A stretch of DNA of 64,000 nt from Yponomeuta sedellus (lineage: Eukaryota > Arthropoda > Insecta > Lepidoptera > Yponomeutidae): assembly GCA_934045075.1 (NCBI GenBank), contig OW203722.1, positions 19,382,986-19,446,985 of the forward strand, in the 5' to 3' direction. Below the pieces are notes generated by a model, which was given only the letters and a program-made list of their open reading frames with translations, was not told where the DNA came from and ran no database searches. How positions within the stretch are numbered: the stretch's first letter is position 1; every line of letters starts with the position of its first letter. Below, one piece after another: positions 52,495 to 63,881 of this stretch. The position numbers and the translations under genes are program-made.

Positions 52495-53090
52495 ATGGAA
52501 AATGCTCGAAATTGTTAAAAAAAAACAGTGTCAATAGACGTGGAAAAGAATCACCGAAAAGTATCGTTGAGAACAAAGGTAAAATCTGGCTTCAACCTGA
52601 CAGAATATGTCTTAAACAATTTTAAAATTGATGGTTGTTATTTATGAGTCATAGTTATGAGTTTATGACTATTATGTTAGGTTTCGCCCGGACAAGAAGG
52701 GGATATATCGACAAATGCAGAACATCGGTCCTGGCTGTGGGCAATTAACTTCTTCAGCACAACATTGCCGTTGGGCCGAGAAGGTTAATGGTTTGCGACA
52801 CAGTATAGAAGGTTTTGGTATAGGTTCTTGGTATGAAACTATGATAGTCCAAGGTTTTAAATGTTTCATACATTTTTGCCTTATTTTGTTAAGCATATTC
52901 TTTACATAGTTTCGTTTAGTGTTGTTTAGGTCAGCACTTGCATTTAGCGGTTAGGACACCTGGGTCAGTCGAACCTTGGGTCAGTTCTTGCGTTGGAGAT
53001 CAGAACGCTGAGGGCAGCGGACGATTCACCTGCGTAGAACCTTAAATGGGGAGGAGAGGTACTGTCACGTTGTGTGTTTTCTTCGGGTTA
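52495..53090. other. Non-coding stretch
   Basis: No gene. The two overlapping ORFs at 52672-52909 have no recognised domain. Confidence 0.3.
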
Positions 53091-53094
53091 GTAT

Positions 53095-54385
53095 CAGATG
53101 GTCGTAAAAGCATTTGGTCCAGGCATCAACTTGTCCTAAAATCATCATGAAATTGCAACTAGACTAAAAAGTAACTCGTCTATGAAGCAACTCGTCAGAA
53201 ATCCGTTAGACAAATTATGAGGTTGCCCATGAAGTAACTGGTCTCTATAGATAATCGTCTCTGGAACGATAACTCTGGAACGACTTTAGATGTGGTTTTA
53301 TTTGTAGAATTGTAGTAATATTAACAGAAAACTGGATAAAAACGGATAAACGGAGAAGCAGGTAAAAAGTCAGATCTGGTCAAAGCGTAAAGTAGTAGTG
53401 TTGAAAAATGAGCGAAATCGAAGAATGTGTGACGTACATAATTTAAATATTTGAAAATGATAGATAAAAAAGAAATAAAAATGGTGTGAAGAGGTTTGCA
53501 CCGTTACAGTCTTAAAATCACCTGGACAAATTCGCAATTCAGCTAAAAAGTTATTGGTCTCAAAAGCATCTCGTCAGAAACACAAAATAGTAATTTGGTT
53601 GAATTTCGGCACATGAATTTTTAATAGTTATATCGGACATAAAAAGAAATTTGAATTTAGGCCAAATATAATTTATTTGTTTTATTTAATGTTCATTTTC
53701 ATCAGATCATTTAGGCAGAATGATGTGTTCGTAAGAGAAAATGCGTTAAGTTTTAAAAAGGTGTGTTTTTGTTCTTATCTTATCTTTTTCAAACTAGTTA
53801 TTATACTGATTCGTTATCAACCCTTGTTTTTCCCCACTGCTGGAGCACGGGTCTCTTCTTGCATCGCAGGAGCATTATACTGATTGATTTAATATTACTT
53901 TTGTTCTTTTTATTTATTTCTACGAAAAAGTATTAATAAAGTAGAGAAGTTTTCAGAAAGTACGCGCTCCCGTGTAGATAAGTGTATGTACTTAAAATAT
54001 TTCTACGTTTCCTCAGCAAAACTTCACCGAATAAGTCTGAATTTTCCCATTTTTACTCATTTACAGTCATACTTCTTAATCTGAACGCTCAGGTACGATT
54101 GAAACAGGATTAATGTTACCCGACACCCATTTAAGACGAGTTGCTTCACGGGCGACCAACTATGTAGATCACTTGTTTTTTAAGACGAGTTGCTTAACAG
54201 GCGACCAACTATTTAGACCAATCACATTTAAGTCGAATAGATTATAGGGCAGTAGACAAAATAATTTTCTGACGATTTGCTTCATAGACGAGTTACTTTT
54301 TAGTCTAGTTGCAATTTCGTCGAAAGGATTTTAGGACAAGTTGATGCCGTGACCAGTTGCTTTTACGATCATCTGATACTAACCC
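53095..54385. mobile_element. 1.29-kb element with long TIRs and repeated GCAACTCGTC motifs
   Basis: The ends are gggttagtatcagatg in inverted orientation. TIR similarity runs at least 120 bp (..catcaacttgtcctaaaatc.., ..gcaactagactaaaaagtaa..). A motif close to GCAACTCGTC/GTAACTGGTC recurs near 53183, 53198, 53238, 53254, 53551, 53565 and, as its complement, near 54133, 54183, 54272, 54289 and 54350. No transposase ORF is seen. TA flanks a core end GTATCAGATG on both sides, but the palindrome extends past it, so the exact ends are uncertain. Confidence 0.7.
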
Positions 54386-55635
54386 TTAGGTAGGGTACCC
54401 CAATTCAGGGAAAAATAGTTACTTCAGGTATTGATGAATATCATTTATTTAATTAAAAGATAGAAAAATAATAACATAATAAACAAAGACTAAATACAGC
54501 TAGTAATAAAAAAAAAAATACAATTAAATGTTATTCACACAATATGGAAATTTTGGGATATTGTTTTCGGAGATAATAATTTTCTGATTATGGCCACCCA
54601 AGCATAAGATTGAGAGTTGTGACATGAATGGCTGCTTATATAAATTGGGCTAAATTTGTAGCTTGAAGCATCTGGTGATTGACGGAGGTGTGGTCCTCCA
54701 TGGTGAGCAGACTTGGCTCAGATGGCGTCGAAGCAGCCTATTTAAATCATATTTGGTAGCAGCAGGGACCCTGTAAGTAAATACTTATATGGAAAGCTGT
54801 GTGTAGAATCTTGTACAATTCAGGTTAGGTCATCTCTCATATTCGTGGCAATTTGAGGAAATATCAGACCCATGCTAAGGGGTAAAGGAGGGATTACCAG
54901 CGTTGAGACAATCTTTAGTTGCTGAATGTCTTCGGTAAGATTTATCCTGATTTAATAATTGCCTGCCACATGCTTAAGCCATTTGCAATCTTCTAATAGA
55001 AGCAATTTTCTTCCTTCCAGCTGGATAGGGTTTATTTATTTGTTTAGTTAATTTATTTATTCATTTTTATAGCTTTAGTGTTTGTTAACTTTTGGAGATT
55101 TCGTTTGGGGCAGTGTTCTCTTTTCGCTGTCGAGAAACAGCTGCTATTTTTGGCTGCCGGATTGACTTCACAGGAAGGTGCTTCTTGGCAAGGTCTGTGA
55201 AACAATTTAAATTATTATTATAAAGTAGAGAATCAGGATTTAAAGTAATAAATATAATTATTGAAATTGATGGCAATCTGATTTTAAGTAGGGACTAACA
55301 ACTTTAGACAGTGTAACTTGTGAACCAATATAAGAACCAGTTTCTGTAGCGACCCCGCTCTGCTCTGAGCTTTTCAAAATTTAATTAAGTAATTGTCTGG
55401 GTTTAGATACTAAGGTTTCACAATTATACTATTGCTACCTGTAAATAAACGTTAGGTAATAAAGATTGTGCTTAATACTAACCGTTTTCTTTCATCCCCT
55501 TATATTAAGGCCCTGATAGCTCAAAGCTTCCAGACAATCTTCAGATTTTTGGTGCCTCCGGCCACATTTTCAGTCTTAACATTTCTGTTCTGTCGACTAC
55601 TGTTTCCTCACTACCGGGCAGGAAGTAGTTATGTC
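54386..55635. other. Non-coding stretch
   Basis: AT-rich, no gene recognised. Confidence 0.3.
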
Positions 55636-55638
55636 GCA

Positions 55639-55665
55639 ACGGGACGGGACGAGACGAGACGAGAT
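55639..55665. repeat. Short mixed GGGAC/GAGAC array
   Basis: About two GGGAC units run directly into about three GAGAC units, then 'gatatgacataat'. It links the two long array types. Confidence 0.8.
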
Positions 55666-58235
55666 ATGACATAATATAAAACATGATGCATTAGCACCTT
55701 TGCTAGTTCGTGGTCTCTTTTAAAATTTGATTTTAATTTAATGACCTATTGTTCTGTCAATCTACTTTTTGAACTGAAGCTTTCGTACGTAATACACATT
55801 ATTAACCTAAATCCGGATTAATTTACTTGAGCGAAACCTGGTCAGACTCTTCCGATAAAAAATCAAGTAAGTTAATATATGTGAGTTAGATTGACATGCT
55901 GTTAGTCAGATCAAAGGTTTTATTTTAACGTAAAAAATGTATACAGTGTTTGCCGGTCAATGTAAAATGTAAATGTACGTAGTATAAAAGAAACCGGGGA
56001 TTGCTTTCAAAATGTCCACTGGCTAATAAACGTGGAGCGCTTTTTCGATTAGCCACCTTTATTGCAACATCGAAAAATCGTCGTCGTCATCGACTTCGGT
56101 AACTATAATTTAATTTAAACATAGTTATAAGTACAGTGGTGCGGTACCTCCACTTAATCAACAAAACTTGAATCACCAACACGACGTTGGTAGAAGAGAA
56201 AGAGAAGGAAAAAAAGTATTAAATTAATGTTTTTAGCAATAAGGCCGCTAATTGTACTCTGTCTAACTTACCCAATATGGTTAGAGAAAAACATATTCGG
56301 AGCCCTCCCATAATTATTAAACCTCCCTAATGTATTGGACGTACATACCAACAAGAAAAGTAATGTGAGTAAAACCAAAATTTATTTGGGGTACCATAGT
56401 CAACAGGAAACCGCTATGGTTTTGCCAGGTCCGTACGTCTGTCCGTCTGTTTGTCCACCGCTAAGCACAATGACGACCATTACTAGAAAGTTGAAATTTA
56501 AAAAATTATACGAGATAAAAACAATATTTCCGAATACCTTACACCATTACACTTAAAACAGCGATGCAATTTTGTAACTAGCGCAAGTTTTCGTTAGAGT
56601 AGGGCGTATCCTGCCTCAGTGGTTGATTGTAGAAACGAAAAAAAAATTCAAGGCAGTAGCACATATTAAAAGAAAAACTATTACGACTAAACAAGTTTGT
56701 TAGTAAAGTTAGTAATTGCGACCTAATTATAAAAAGATTTTTTTCTTAGTTAAGTTAGTTCGTTTAGTAAAAGGTAAGATGTTAGTTCAGTTAAGCAGAT
56801 AAAAACCTTTTCTGTTAAGGAACCCTACACTCCGCGTGGCTCGATACGCTATTCCCGAGTTTTTAATGTCAAAATTACAGTTGATAATTAAGTTTTCATT
56901 ATAAAACTATTCCACATCCTACAATATAGAATCTTTAAGAACTGCAGACTTTGGTCAATTTGTTCCGTGTTTATCGAAATACTAATAAGGTCGTGAGGAC
57001 AAAGAACATGGCAAATTATTTTTTGAGGCGAGAAGAGCGACGTTTTTCACTTTCTACAATAAAGGGTTTATCTTGAAAAGTAAAAACCGGAATGAGCCGA
57101 AGTAAAACAAAATAGAAATAATTCACAGCAGCAACGCAAATGTAAAATAGCTGATGGTGTTCAATACCATAATGCTGACTTATATTAATGAGCACCCCTC
57201 TAAGTCATTCCTACCACATTCATAATATCACCTTCATATCTGTAGTTCGCAAAAGCCCGCGTGCGTCATCGGAACAGGTAGGAACATTGTCCACACAGCC
57301 AGGCAAGAATGAACGAGCTGCGTGATCCGATTCATGAATAGAGGCCTGCATCCCGGGATGACCCAGATTTTGACTCTACACCTCACTGACCTAGATCCCA
57401 AACGCGTTAGCGACAGAAAACTCGCAGGTGAAAACCGCTCGTAACTTACACAGATAGAGTTCCTTTTCACGCAATTTTCGAAATTGGAGTAAGCTGTTTC
57501 AACTCTGGTAGGGTCAGTAATGACGTCAGCAAGTTCGAGGTAGGTTGCAGCACCGGAATTGGGTCAGTTTCATTCTGAAATAGGAGGCAGGGCGCGGGAC
57601 GGGGAGCGCGCTCCAGCTATCGGGAATTAGATTACGGTAATTATTATTAGCGTTTCGGAACTGAGAATGCGGCATATAAGCTAGTCATTTTAGTACTGAC
57701 AGGCACTTGACAGATTGTCTTGTCCTATATTGCGTAAAGCAATTCTTCTATATCTTTATAATAGATAAAGATAAAAAGGCAATGAAACACATCTGCGATC
57801 GTTTTTACGGAAGCGCGAATAATTATTGTATCGTAAGCAGTTTTTGTATCTTAACACTTTCGCGGACGTTTTTAAAATCTATTGTTCTTTTAATTGTTAA
57901 GTATGCTATAGCATCCGCGCATCCGCGAAAGGGTTAGGCAGTTTTTATATATTATATCATTAAGGTAGAGGCGTGTTTACTTTATGAATTTTAAAGGTTA
58001 ATTTTTAAACAGTTGCCAAATAAGTAAAATATAAATCTCCGTCGTACAATCCTCGACCAACCCGGAATGGGCCCTCGTGGTAGAGTAAGGCCTAACCTTA
58101 CCGCGATGCAGTTGCAGTTATGTTGTAGGTACAAACACCTTCAAGATATCATAACTAGATTTAACTACAATTCAACGAATTTAGATTTAATATGAGTCGT
58201 GTTATTAACGTGTATCATAACTTTCTTTTATGTAG
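55666..58235. other. Non-coding stretch with repeat ends
   Basis: About 56390-56460 ('gtccgtacgtctgtccgtct') and 56815-56860 ('aaggaaccctacactccgcg') resemble the two parts of a common lepidopteran 'gggttccgtac' repeat. 58045-58122 is a repeat A fragment. A CRE is at 57521-57528. The 78-codon minus ORF at 57234-57470 has no recognised domain. Confidence 0.35.
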
Positions 58236-58244
58236 CCTAAGTAC

Positions 58245-58450
58245 ATTCCACAGGGCGCAGGCCATCTCTCAAAAAGAGAGAGTATGGGCTTAATTACAAC
58301 TCATACCCACCGGAGATTGGTGGATACATAACTTATGAAAAAAGTCGACAAAAAACAGAGTCAATTAAAGTATTCCGGTATTCAAACCCACGACCACCCA
58401 ATTGAGAAGCTGGTTTTCTGCCGCTCCGCTACCACCGCTTATGTGGTTAC
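58245..58450 (-). mobile_element. tRNA-related SINE S2
   Basis: On the minus strand 'agcggtggtagcggagcgg' (A-box-like) precedes 'cgtgggtttgaataccgg' (B-box-like). The other side holds 'agggcgcaggccatctctc' with an (ag) run, as at 32490-32640. Not a canonical tRNA fold. Confidence 0.5.
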
Positions 58451-58721
58451 TGTTGAAATACATACCAAAAAAACCATCCAAGCAACTACCTGTGCGGCAA
58501 TCTTTTTCAAACTTACCTACCCACATTAAGTTAATTCGCTTCATTTCACTAGTACTCAAACTTTTTTAAATACAAGATTTGATTTGATTTGATACTCCTC
58601 ACTACAACCTACTTCCATAAATAGAAAACTTCGATATCGGGTGTAAAAATATATATTTCAGTGCATATACTAACAATTTTTTTTTTGGTACTTGGTATCA
58701 AGTCTTTGTATGCCCGTGGCC

Positions 58722-59034
58722 TCCACTTCAGGGGCGCGGGTCTCATCCTGCATCGCAGGAAGGTTAGGCCAAACTCCACCACGGGGGCCAAGTCCGGGTT
58801 GGGTAAGACAGTAGCGGGCCTTACTGTGAAGTTATCAAGCCGCTCATCAGGCTTCTGACGTGGCTTAACGAATTACATGACAGCTGGCACCAACGGGTTA
58901 GCGTGTCTTGCGAAGCACGGAAGCGCTCGGAAAAAATGCCACGAGCGGTATTCACGGGATGGTCACCCGTCCAGCACCTGATCGCGCCTGTTGTTTCTTA
59001 ACTCAAGTGATTGATTCCAATCCCTGAGTTAAAG
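58722..59034 (-). repeat. Interspersed repeat A, near full-length copy
   Basis: From 'cacttcaggggcgcgggtct' to 'gattccaatccctgagttaa', with a few small deletions. It directly abuts repeat B (59063). Confidence 0.7.
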
Positions 59035-59062
59035 AAGAAGAAGAAAAAAATATATTATAGAA

Positions 59063-59283
59063 ACAGTGCACACGCCACAGTAACAAACTTAAAACATATT
59101 ACTAAACATAACATTCACAAAAACAAAAAAAAAACGAAGAAAAACGAAATATCACGGCGTATCACTGCTGCTATAAATGGCAACTGACTCAGCAATATGC
59201 TGATGGACAAGCCTTCAGCGCTGATTTTCAGTCAGTGCCAGGTGCTACCTCACAAGCGTCACAGACTGCGGTGCGATATAATC
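59063..59283 (-). repeat. Dispersed repeat B, copy 2
   Basis: Complement of 38221-38465, from 'tgcacacgccacagtaac' to 'gactgcggtgcgatata'. An A/AAG-rich tail at 59034-59055 marks its 3' end, suggesting a retroposed element. Confidence 0.7.
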
Positions 59284-59907
59284 ATGGGCAATAACAATAC
59301 TAAAGAATTAACAATACCGTAAAGAGCAGAATACTCATATGTTATATAGAATAATACCCATATGAATAAAAAACGTATTATAAATACAGAATGAAAAGAT
59401 ACTTAAATAAGCTACAATAATATACAAATAAAATTATTCACAAATAAATAACTAGGTCTAATAATTATATTGAGATAAAGATAAATGTAATTAGATATAA
59501 TAAATTCGCACACATGTATATACTTAAATATAAAAAGAATACAAGATATATAGACATACAATGTTGCAGTTCGACTAAGCCACTAGTGCTTGGTGTCTTA
59601 TGTAAAGTTGTTCACTGTGGCAGCACCCTGTTACATTGTAACGTGCCCTAGCAGTGGTTTGATTGTATGAATACTGGTGAATACCTACGGCACCAGTATA
59701 AGTACTTCGGTGACGTCCGCTTCATGTTTTATAACTGTAGCCTGAAGTGCTATTTCGGTACAAAATATATCTGTATTTAATGTTAAATGCATCCGAAAAT
59801 AGGTGACCTGGATACCGAGGTGTTGTGCTGTGCACGCAACCTATACAGACTAAGTACGACGAAAATCCAGAAGGTTGAGCGGTGCTAACTAGTGCCAGCA
59901 ATGGAAT
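59284..59907. other. Non-coding AT-rich stretch
   Basis: Nothing recognised. Confidence 0.3.
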
Positions 59908-60470
59908 AGTAGATTGTTAAACGATGGTCGAAAGAATTAATTCCTGAGGTATTTAGACGCTCGAGTGCAGCAAGGGCGGCTATAGTCCGAGTAGGAATTA
60001 ATTCTTTTACCCGTGTTAAACACTCATCTTTTCATTTCGAATATGAGGAAAATAAAAACTGATTTTTAATATTCAAATCTTAGCATAAAAGATTATTACC
60101 TATTTTTTTGAATTCCGTCATAGATGCATAACACATTTGTATCCCGCCAATTTATGTCGACTTTTTAAATTTTAAATTTTAAATATGGAACTCATCGCGT
60201 AATTGCTGCAGCTTATTCCGCTCAAAGAAATTTGCGTTCATACTGGCTGTTTAGAAACTCACATGGCCGCAGCATTTTTTTTAATTAGTTTTTTTTTTAC
60301 ATAAAACTCTTCACAGCTGACAGTAGTTCTATTTTAAAGTTTATTCCGGCCCTTAGGTGGGAAGTAATTTGAATGAGGTTTTCCCTCTCTAGGGAGGGAA
60401 ACAGAATTTTCCACCCAATTATCAGATCAAAACCACACTACTCTCCGAGTATAAGAAATGAAACAAAATA
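59908..60470 (-). repeat. Dispersed repeat C, copy 2 (~560 bp)
   Basis: Inverted match to 46155-46705 over nearly its whole length. It has extra bases around 60140-60185 (a 'taaattttaaattttaaa' repeat). Confidence 0.7.
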
Positions 60471-60691
60471 TCTTCTTTTATAACACGTCTTTGGAAAAAG
60501 TGAATAAATCTCATAAATCTTAATAAATATCGTAGCTATTTTCAAAACCTACTGTAAAAAACCCGTAAAGAAGGCGCTTCCCCTTCCCCTCTTCCCCTTT
60601 CCCATCTTTAAAAACAAGGTTCATGATTTGTGTCTATCACTCTAATTATTTAGAATTTGTTTTTGTTATTGTTTTACTTAATGTAGGTATA

Positions 60692-60913
60692 GTCTGTTAA
60701 CTTTTAGAATATACCTCGGCTAATATCGGATAGAATCGGATATATTCGTGTAATAGAAATATCGGAACTTATATGATACTTCTCTTTACATAACTTTTCA
60801 AAATAGTGAAGAAGAGTTTTATACAGAGCAGGAAGTAGCATTACATTCGTGTGCTTTCGGTGGAAACCAAAGCCTACTCTACAGCCCGAGGTATATTCTA
60901 AAAGCTGACAGAC
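60692..60913. mobile_element. MITE family D, copy 2
   Basis: TIRs are gtctgttaacttttagaat and, as complement, gtctgtcagcttttagaat. TA lies on both sides. It is 222 bp, close in length to copy 1 (225 bp), and similar throughout ('gaatcggatatattcgtgta', 'gagcaggaagtag'). Confidence 0.75.
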
Positions 60914-62088
60914 TATATGTCTTTCTTTATATCCTCTTGTAGAACTTTATTGTAACTAATGTAACTTTATTGATTATAATTAACTGCTGTATGTTTTATA
61001 TGTAATGGTTTATGTAAGTAGATTATTTTTGAGTATAAGTATGCATATCACTATTCATATTTGCACCAACTACCCGTCTCACTTTTCATTCAGCAACTCT
61101 CCACCGTAGGTCGTCTGGAAGAAATTGCTCTAAGCAATAAGGCCTCATCTGCCTGCCCGTGCCCCAGCAGTAAGAACATACAATTGTTGAAAAAAATAGC
61201 TACAAATTATCCATCAAAAGTTAACAAATTACTAGTTAAATAAGAAAATAAACAAATGCTTATCCAAGGATAAACGGATATATTGGTTGCCACTCTTACA
61301 GTTTATCCATGGATAGCTCTGCAAATGACAAGACATTTTCGGACTTATTAACTAGATACAGCTTATGGAGAGTTAGGAGTTCTATCATCGATCCCGTCGA
61401 CAAATCTTGACTAAATGTATACGGAAGGCATTTATTTTTCTTTTATTTTCTGGCGATGCCCTAGACCGCATTTCTAAAATTCCTCAAAAGAAAATAATAT
61501 AGTCTAAATGGAAAAGAAAAAAAATCTTCTTAAAGTCGCAAAAAGTAAATAAAATCAAAACCTAAGTCAAAGCCTAGGCTATCTGGCGTATTTATTTTGT
61601 GACATACCAGTTGTGACGTCATGACCTGGCCCCTCCCCCTGAGGGGTACACCCCTTGGCTTCCCTGCTATGTGCTAAGATTGGTAATGTTTTAGACGCTA
61701 CAAGTTGAGACCAAGGTATTTAGGAAATTTAAAGGGAAATTGTGTTAAAAACCAGAAATCCAAAATAAATAAATTTCTCTAAACAAAGAAATACATGACC
61801 TTTGAATTTGAAATATACATTTCGACATACAATGCTTCTGCAATTATACTTACGAGTACTTCGAAATGCGTCAGAGTTTATCATCATGCAGCGTTCTGAT
61901 TTCAAAATGTTGAATACATGTACTTTGAGTTAGATTGTGATGTTTATTTAACTTTTTTTGTTTTTCAGTGTTTCAAAGTAATTTAATACATTATATTTAA
62001 AAAAATTGTGGGTACATCATATAAAGTTTCACTGCTTACTAAGCTGTAACGAGTAATTTGCGGAGAATGGAAAGTCTACGGTATTAAC
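60914..62088. other. Non-coding stretch
   Basis: A family F / repeat A hybrid piece is at about 61115-61195 ('gctctaagcaataaggcctc', 'ccgtgccccagcagt'). A CRE is at 61614-61621. No gene. Confidence 0.35.
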
Positions 62089-62089
62089 T

Positions 62090-62367
62090 CTTGTATGTCT
62101 ATTCCTGCATCACAGCAAGGATAGGCCATACTCTACCACGGGGGCCAAGTCCGGGTTGTTGGAGGCCTCTTAGGCCCATAAGGCCTCTGACATAACTTAA
62201 CGACTGCCATTACATGACTGTTGATAATAACGGCTTAACGTACCTTGCGTACGGAATCGTTTGGAAAAAATGTCAGTAGCGTAGTCACGGGACGGTCACC
62301 CATCCTGCACACCTGACCGCGCCTGTTTTTGATTGATTACAATCACTGGGTTTGACTAGGCCTCGGG
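62090..62367 (-). repeat. Interspersed repeat A, internally deleted copy
   Basis: From 'cttgtatgtctattcctgc' to 'tgactaggcctcgggcgct'. The middle block (aagacagtggcgggc) is missing. Confidence 0.65.
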
Positions 62368-63480
62368 CGCTTCGAAAAGTTTTCAACATCACTAAATTAA
62401 CTTGGGACAACCTTTACGTTTTTTGAAAAAAACTGTATTTATAGGTACGAGAGAATCCTCAAATCAGGGCTAATGCTGGGCTGCGCAAAAATTCCCTGCC
62501 CCGACCCCAAAAACTTCGTCAGATTCCGAAATTAAAACGGAATATTTTTGAATACACCTAATTATTAAAATCAACCAACTTAGATTACTTTGTTCGATGG
62601 TAACCACTTATTTGATCTAGGCAAGTCGCATAGAATTCAGTTGGGATATAACAACTGTATCAAAGTTTTTTTAAATACTTACATGCATGCATGAAGTCAA
62701 CCTTCAGGTCTATCCTGATGGCCAAGACAATTTCAATACTAGTAAATTAGCCAAATCGAATACTGTGCTATCATTATGTGTCACTGTGTAGTCACCTAAG
62801 TTCAACCACTAATTAATGGCGAGGTATTAGAGCTATAAAGCGTCGCTAACATTGATATGATAGCTCTATATCTACTGAAACATAGCGAGCGCCCCAGTAA
62901 CACAGCTCTCTATGATGTAAAAAATAAAAGTGAGATACAAGCGTCTTGTACCAAACCTCAGACTGTTTTTCTTCATCTGTGTAGCAAATACATCAGCTAC
63001 CATTTTCACAAGCCAAACTAACGTGTTCGGTATTATTTTTGTACCTTGCACACACTCAGTCGCAGTATTAACCTCCTTGGTCTTTCCGGACGTTTTTCTG
63101 TTTTTTTCCTGTCCACCGGCCTGTTAGGTAAGTTATTGACTATTCCTAATATATATAAGCGAATTCCGGATCTACGTATTTCATTTAGTTTATTTGTACA
63201 CAGTTTGGGCCGGTTTCACTAAAGTAAAAACTTAAGCCCCTTTGGGGTGATAACTATGGATTATAACTTGTTTGATAATACGTTTTTTCAAAAAGTGAAC
63301 ATGAAGAAGCTTATTATAAGAACAAGTTATGATTTTCAGTCATTAATTAGCACCCCAAAGCGCCTTAAGTAACGTTTTGTCACGCTCTTTTCTGGGAAAT
63401 TCGAAGAGATGGCACTACATTTACTTAGCGAAATTCCCATTTCAGAAACTGGCCCTATAATAACTACCAGCCTAGTAATT
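62368..63480. other. Non-coding stretch
   Basis: No gene recognised. Confidence 0.3.
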
Positions 63481-63613
63481 TGACTCGATAAAAGTTGGGC
63501 TTAACAATTGTTGCCCTAATTGGTAGTCTATAGAGAGCTTACAACAAAAACTGGTTGCCCGAAATGTTAGCCTATAGAGAAAACTGTAAAGACTTAACTT
63601 AAACTGTAGAGCC

Positions 63614-63858
63614 ATAAAATATTGTTGCTCTCAAAGGCAGCTTGTGGACAGACCTGTGCTTTATAAAATATTGTTGCTCTCAAAGGCAGCTTGTGGACAG
63701 ACCTGTGCTTTATAAAATATTGTTGCTCTCAAAGGCAGCTTGTGGACAGACCTGTGCTTTATAAAATATTGTTGCTCTCAAAGGCAGCTTGTGGACAGAC
63801 CTGTGCTTTATAAAATATTGTTGCTCTCAAAGGCAGCTTGTGGACAGACCTGTGCTTT
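63614..63858. repeat. Five tandem copies of a 49-bp unit
   Basis: Units start at 63614, 63663, 63712, 63761 and 63810. Each contains 'ttgttgctctcaaaggcagc' and 'ttgtggacagacctgtgctt', and I see no internal differences. Immediately left (63500-63613) are diverged relatives ('ttgttgccctaattggtagt', 'ggttgcccgaaatgttagcc'). Confidence 0.92.
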
Positions 63859-63881
63859 ATTCTGCTGTGCTGTCTAGTATT

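Noticed and set aside
52096..52576. Four overlapping ORFs of PVPSR or TGRDG repeats
   Set aside because: Produced by the (GGGAC)n array; no start, domain or splice context.
57234..57470. 78-codon minus ORF as a conserved gene
   Set aside because: No recognised motif, no splice context, and repeats on both sides.
63614..63858. CRISPR array
   Set aside because: The 49-bp units are contiguous with no spacers, and the genome is eukaryotic.
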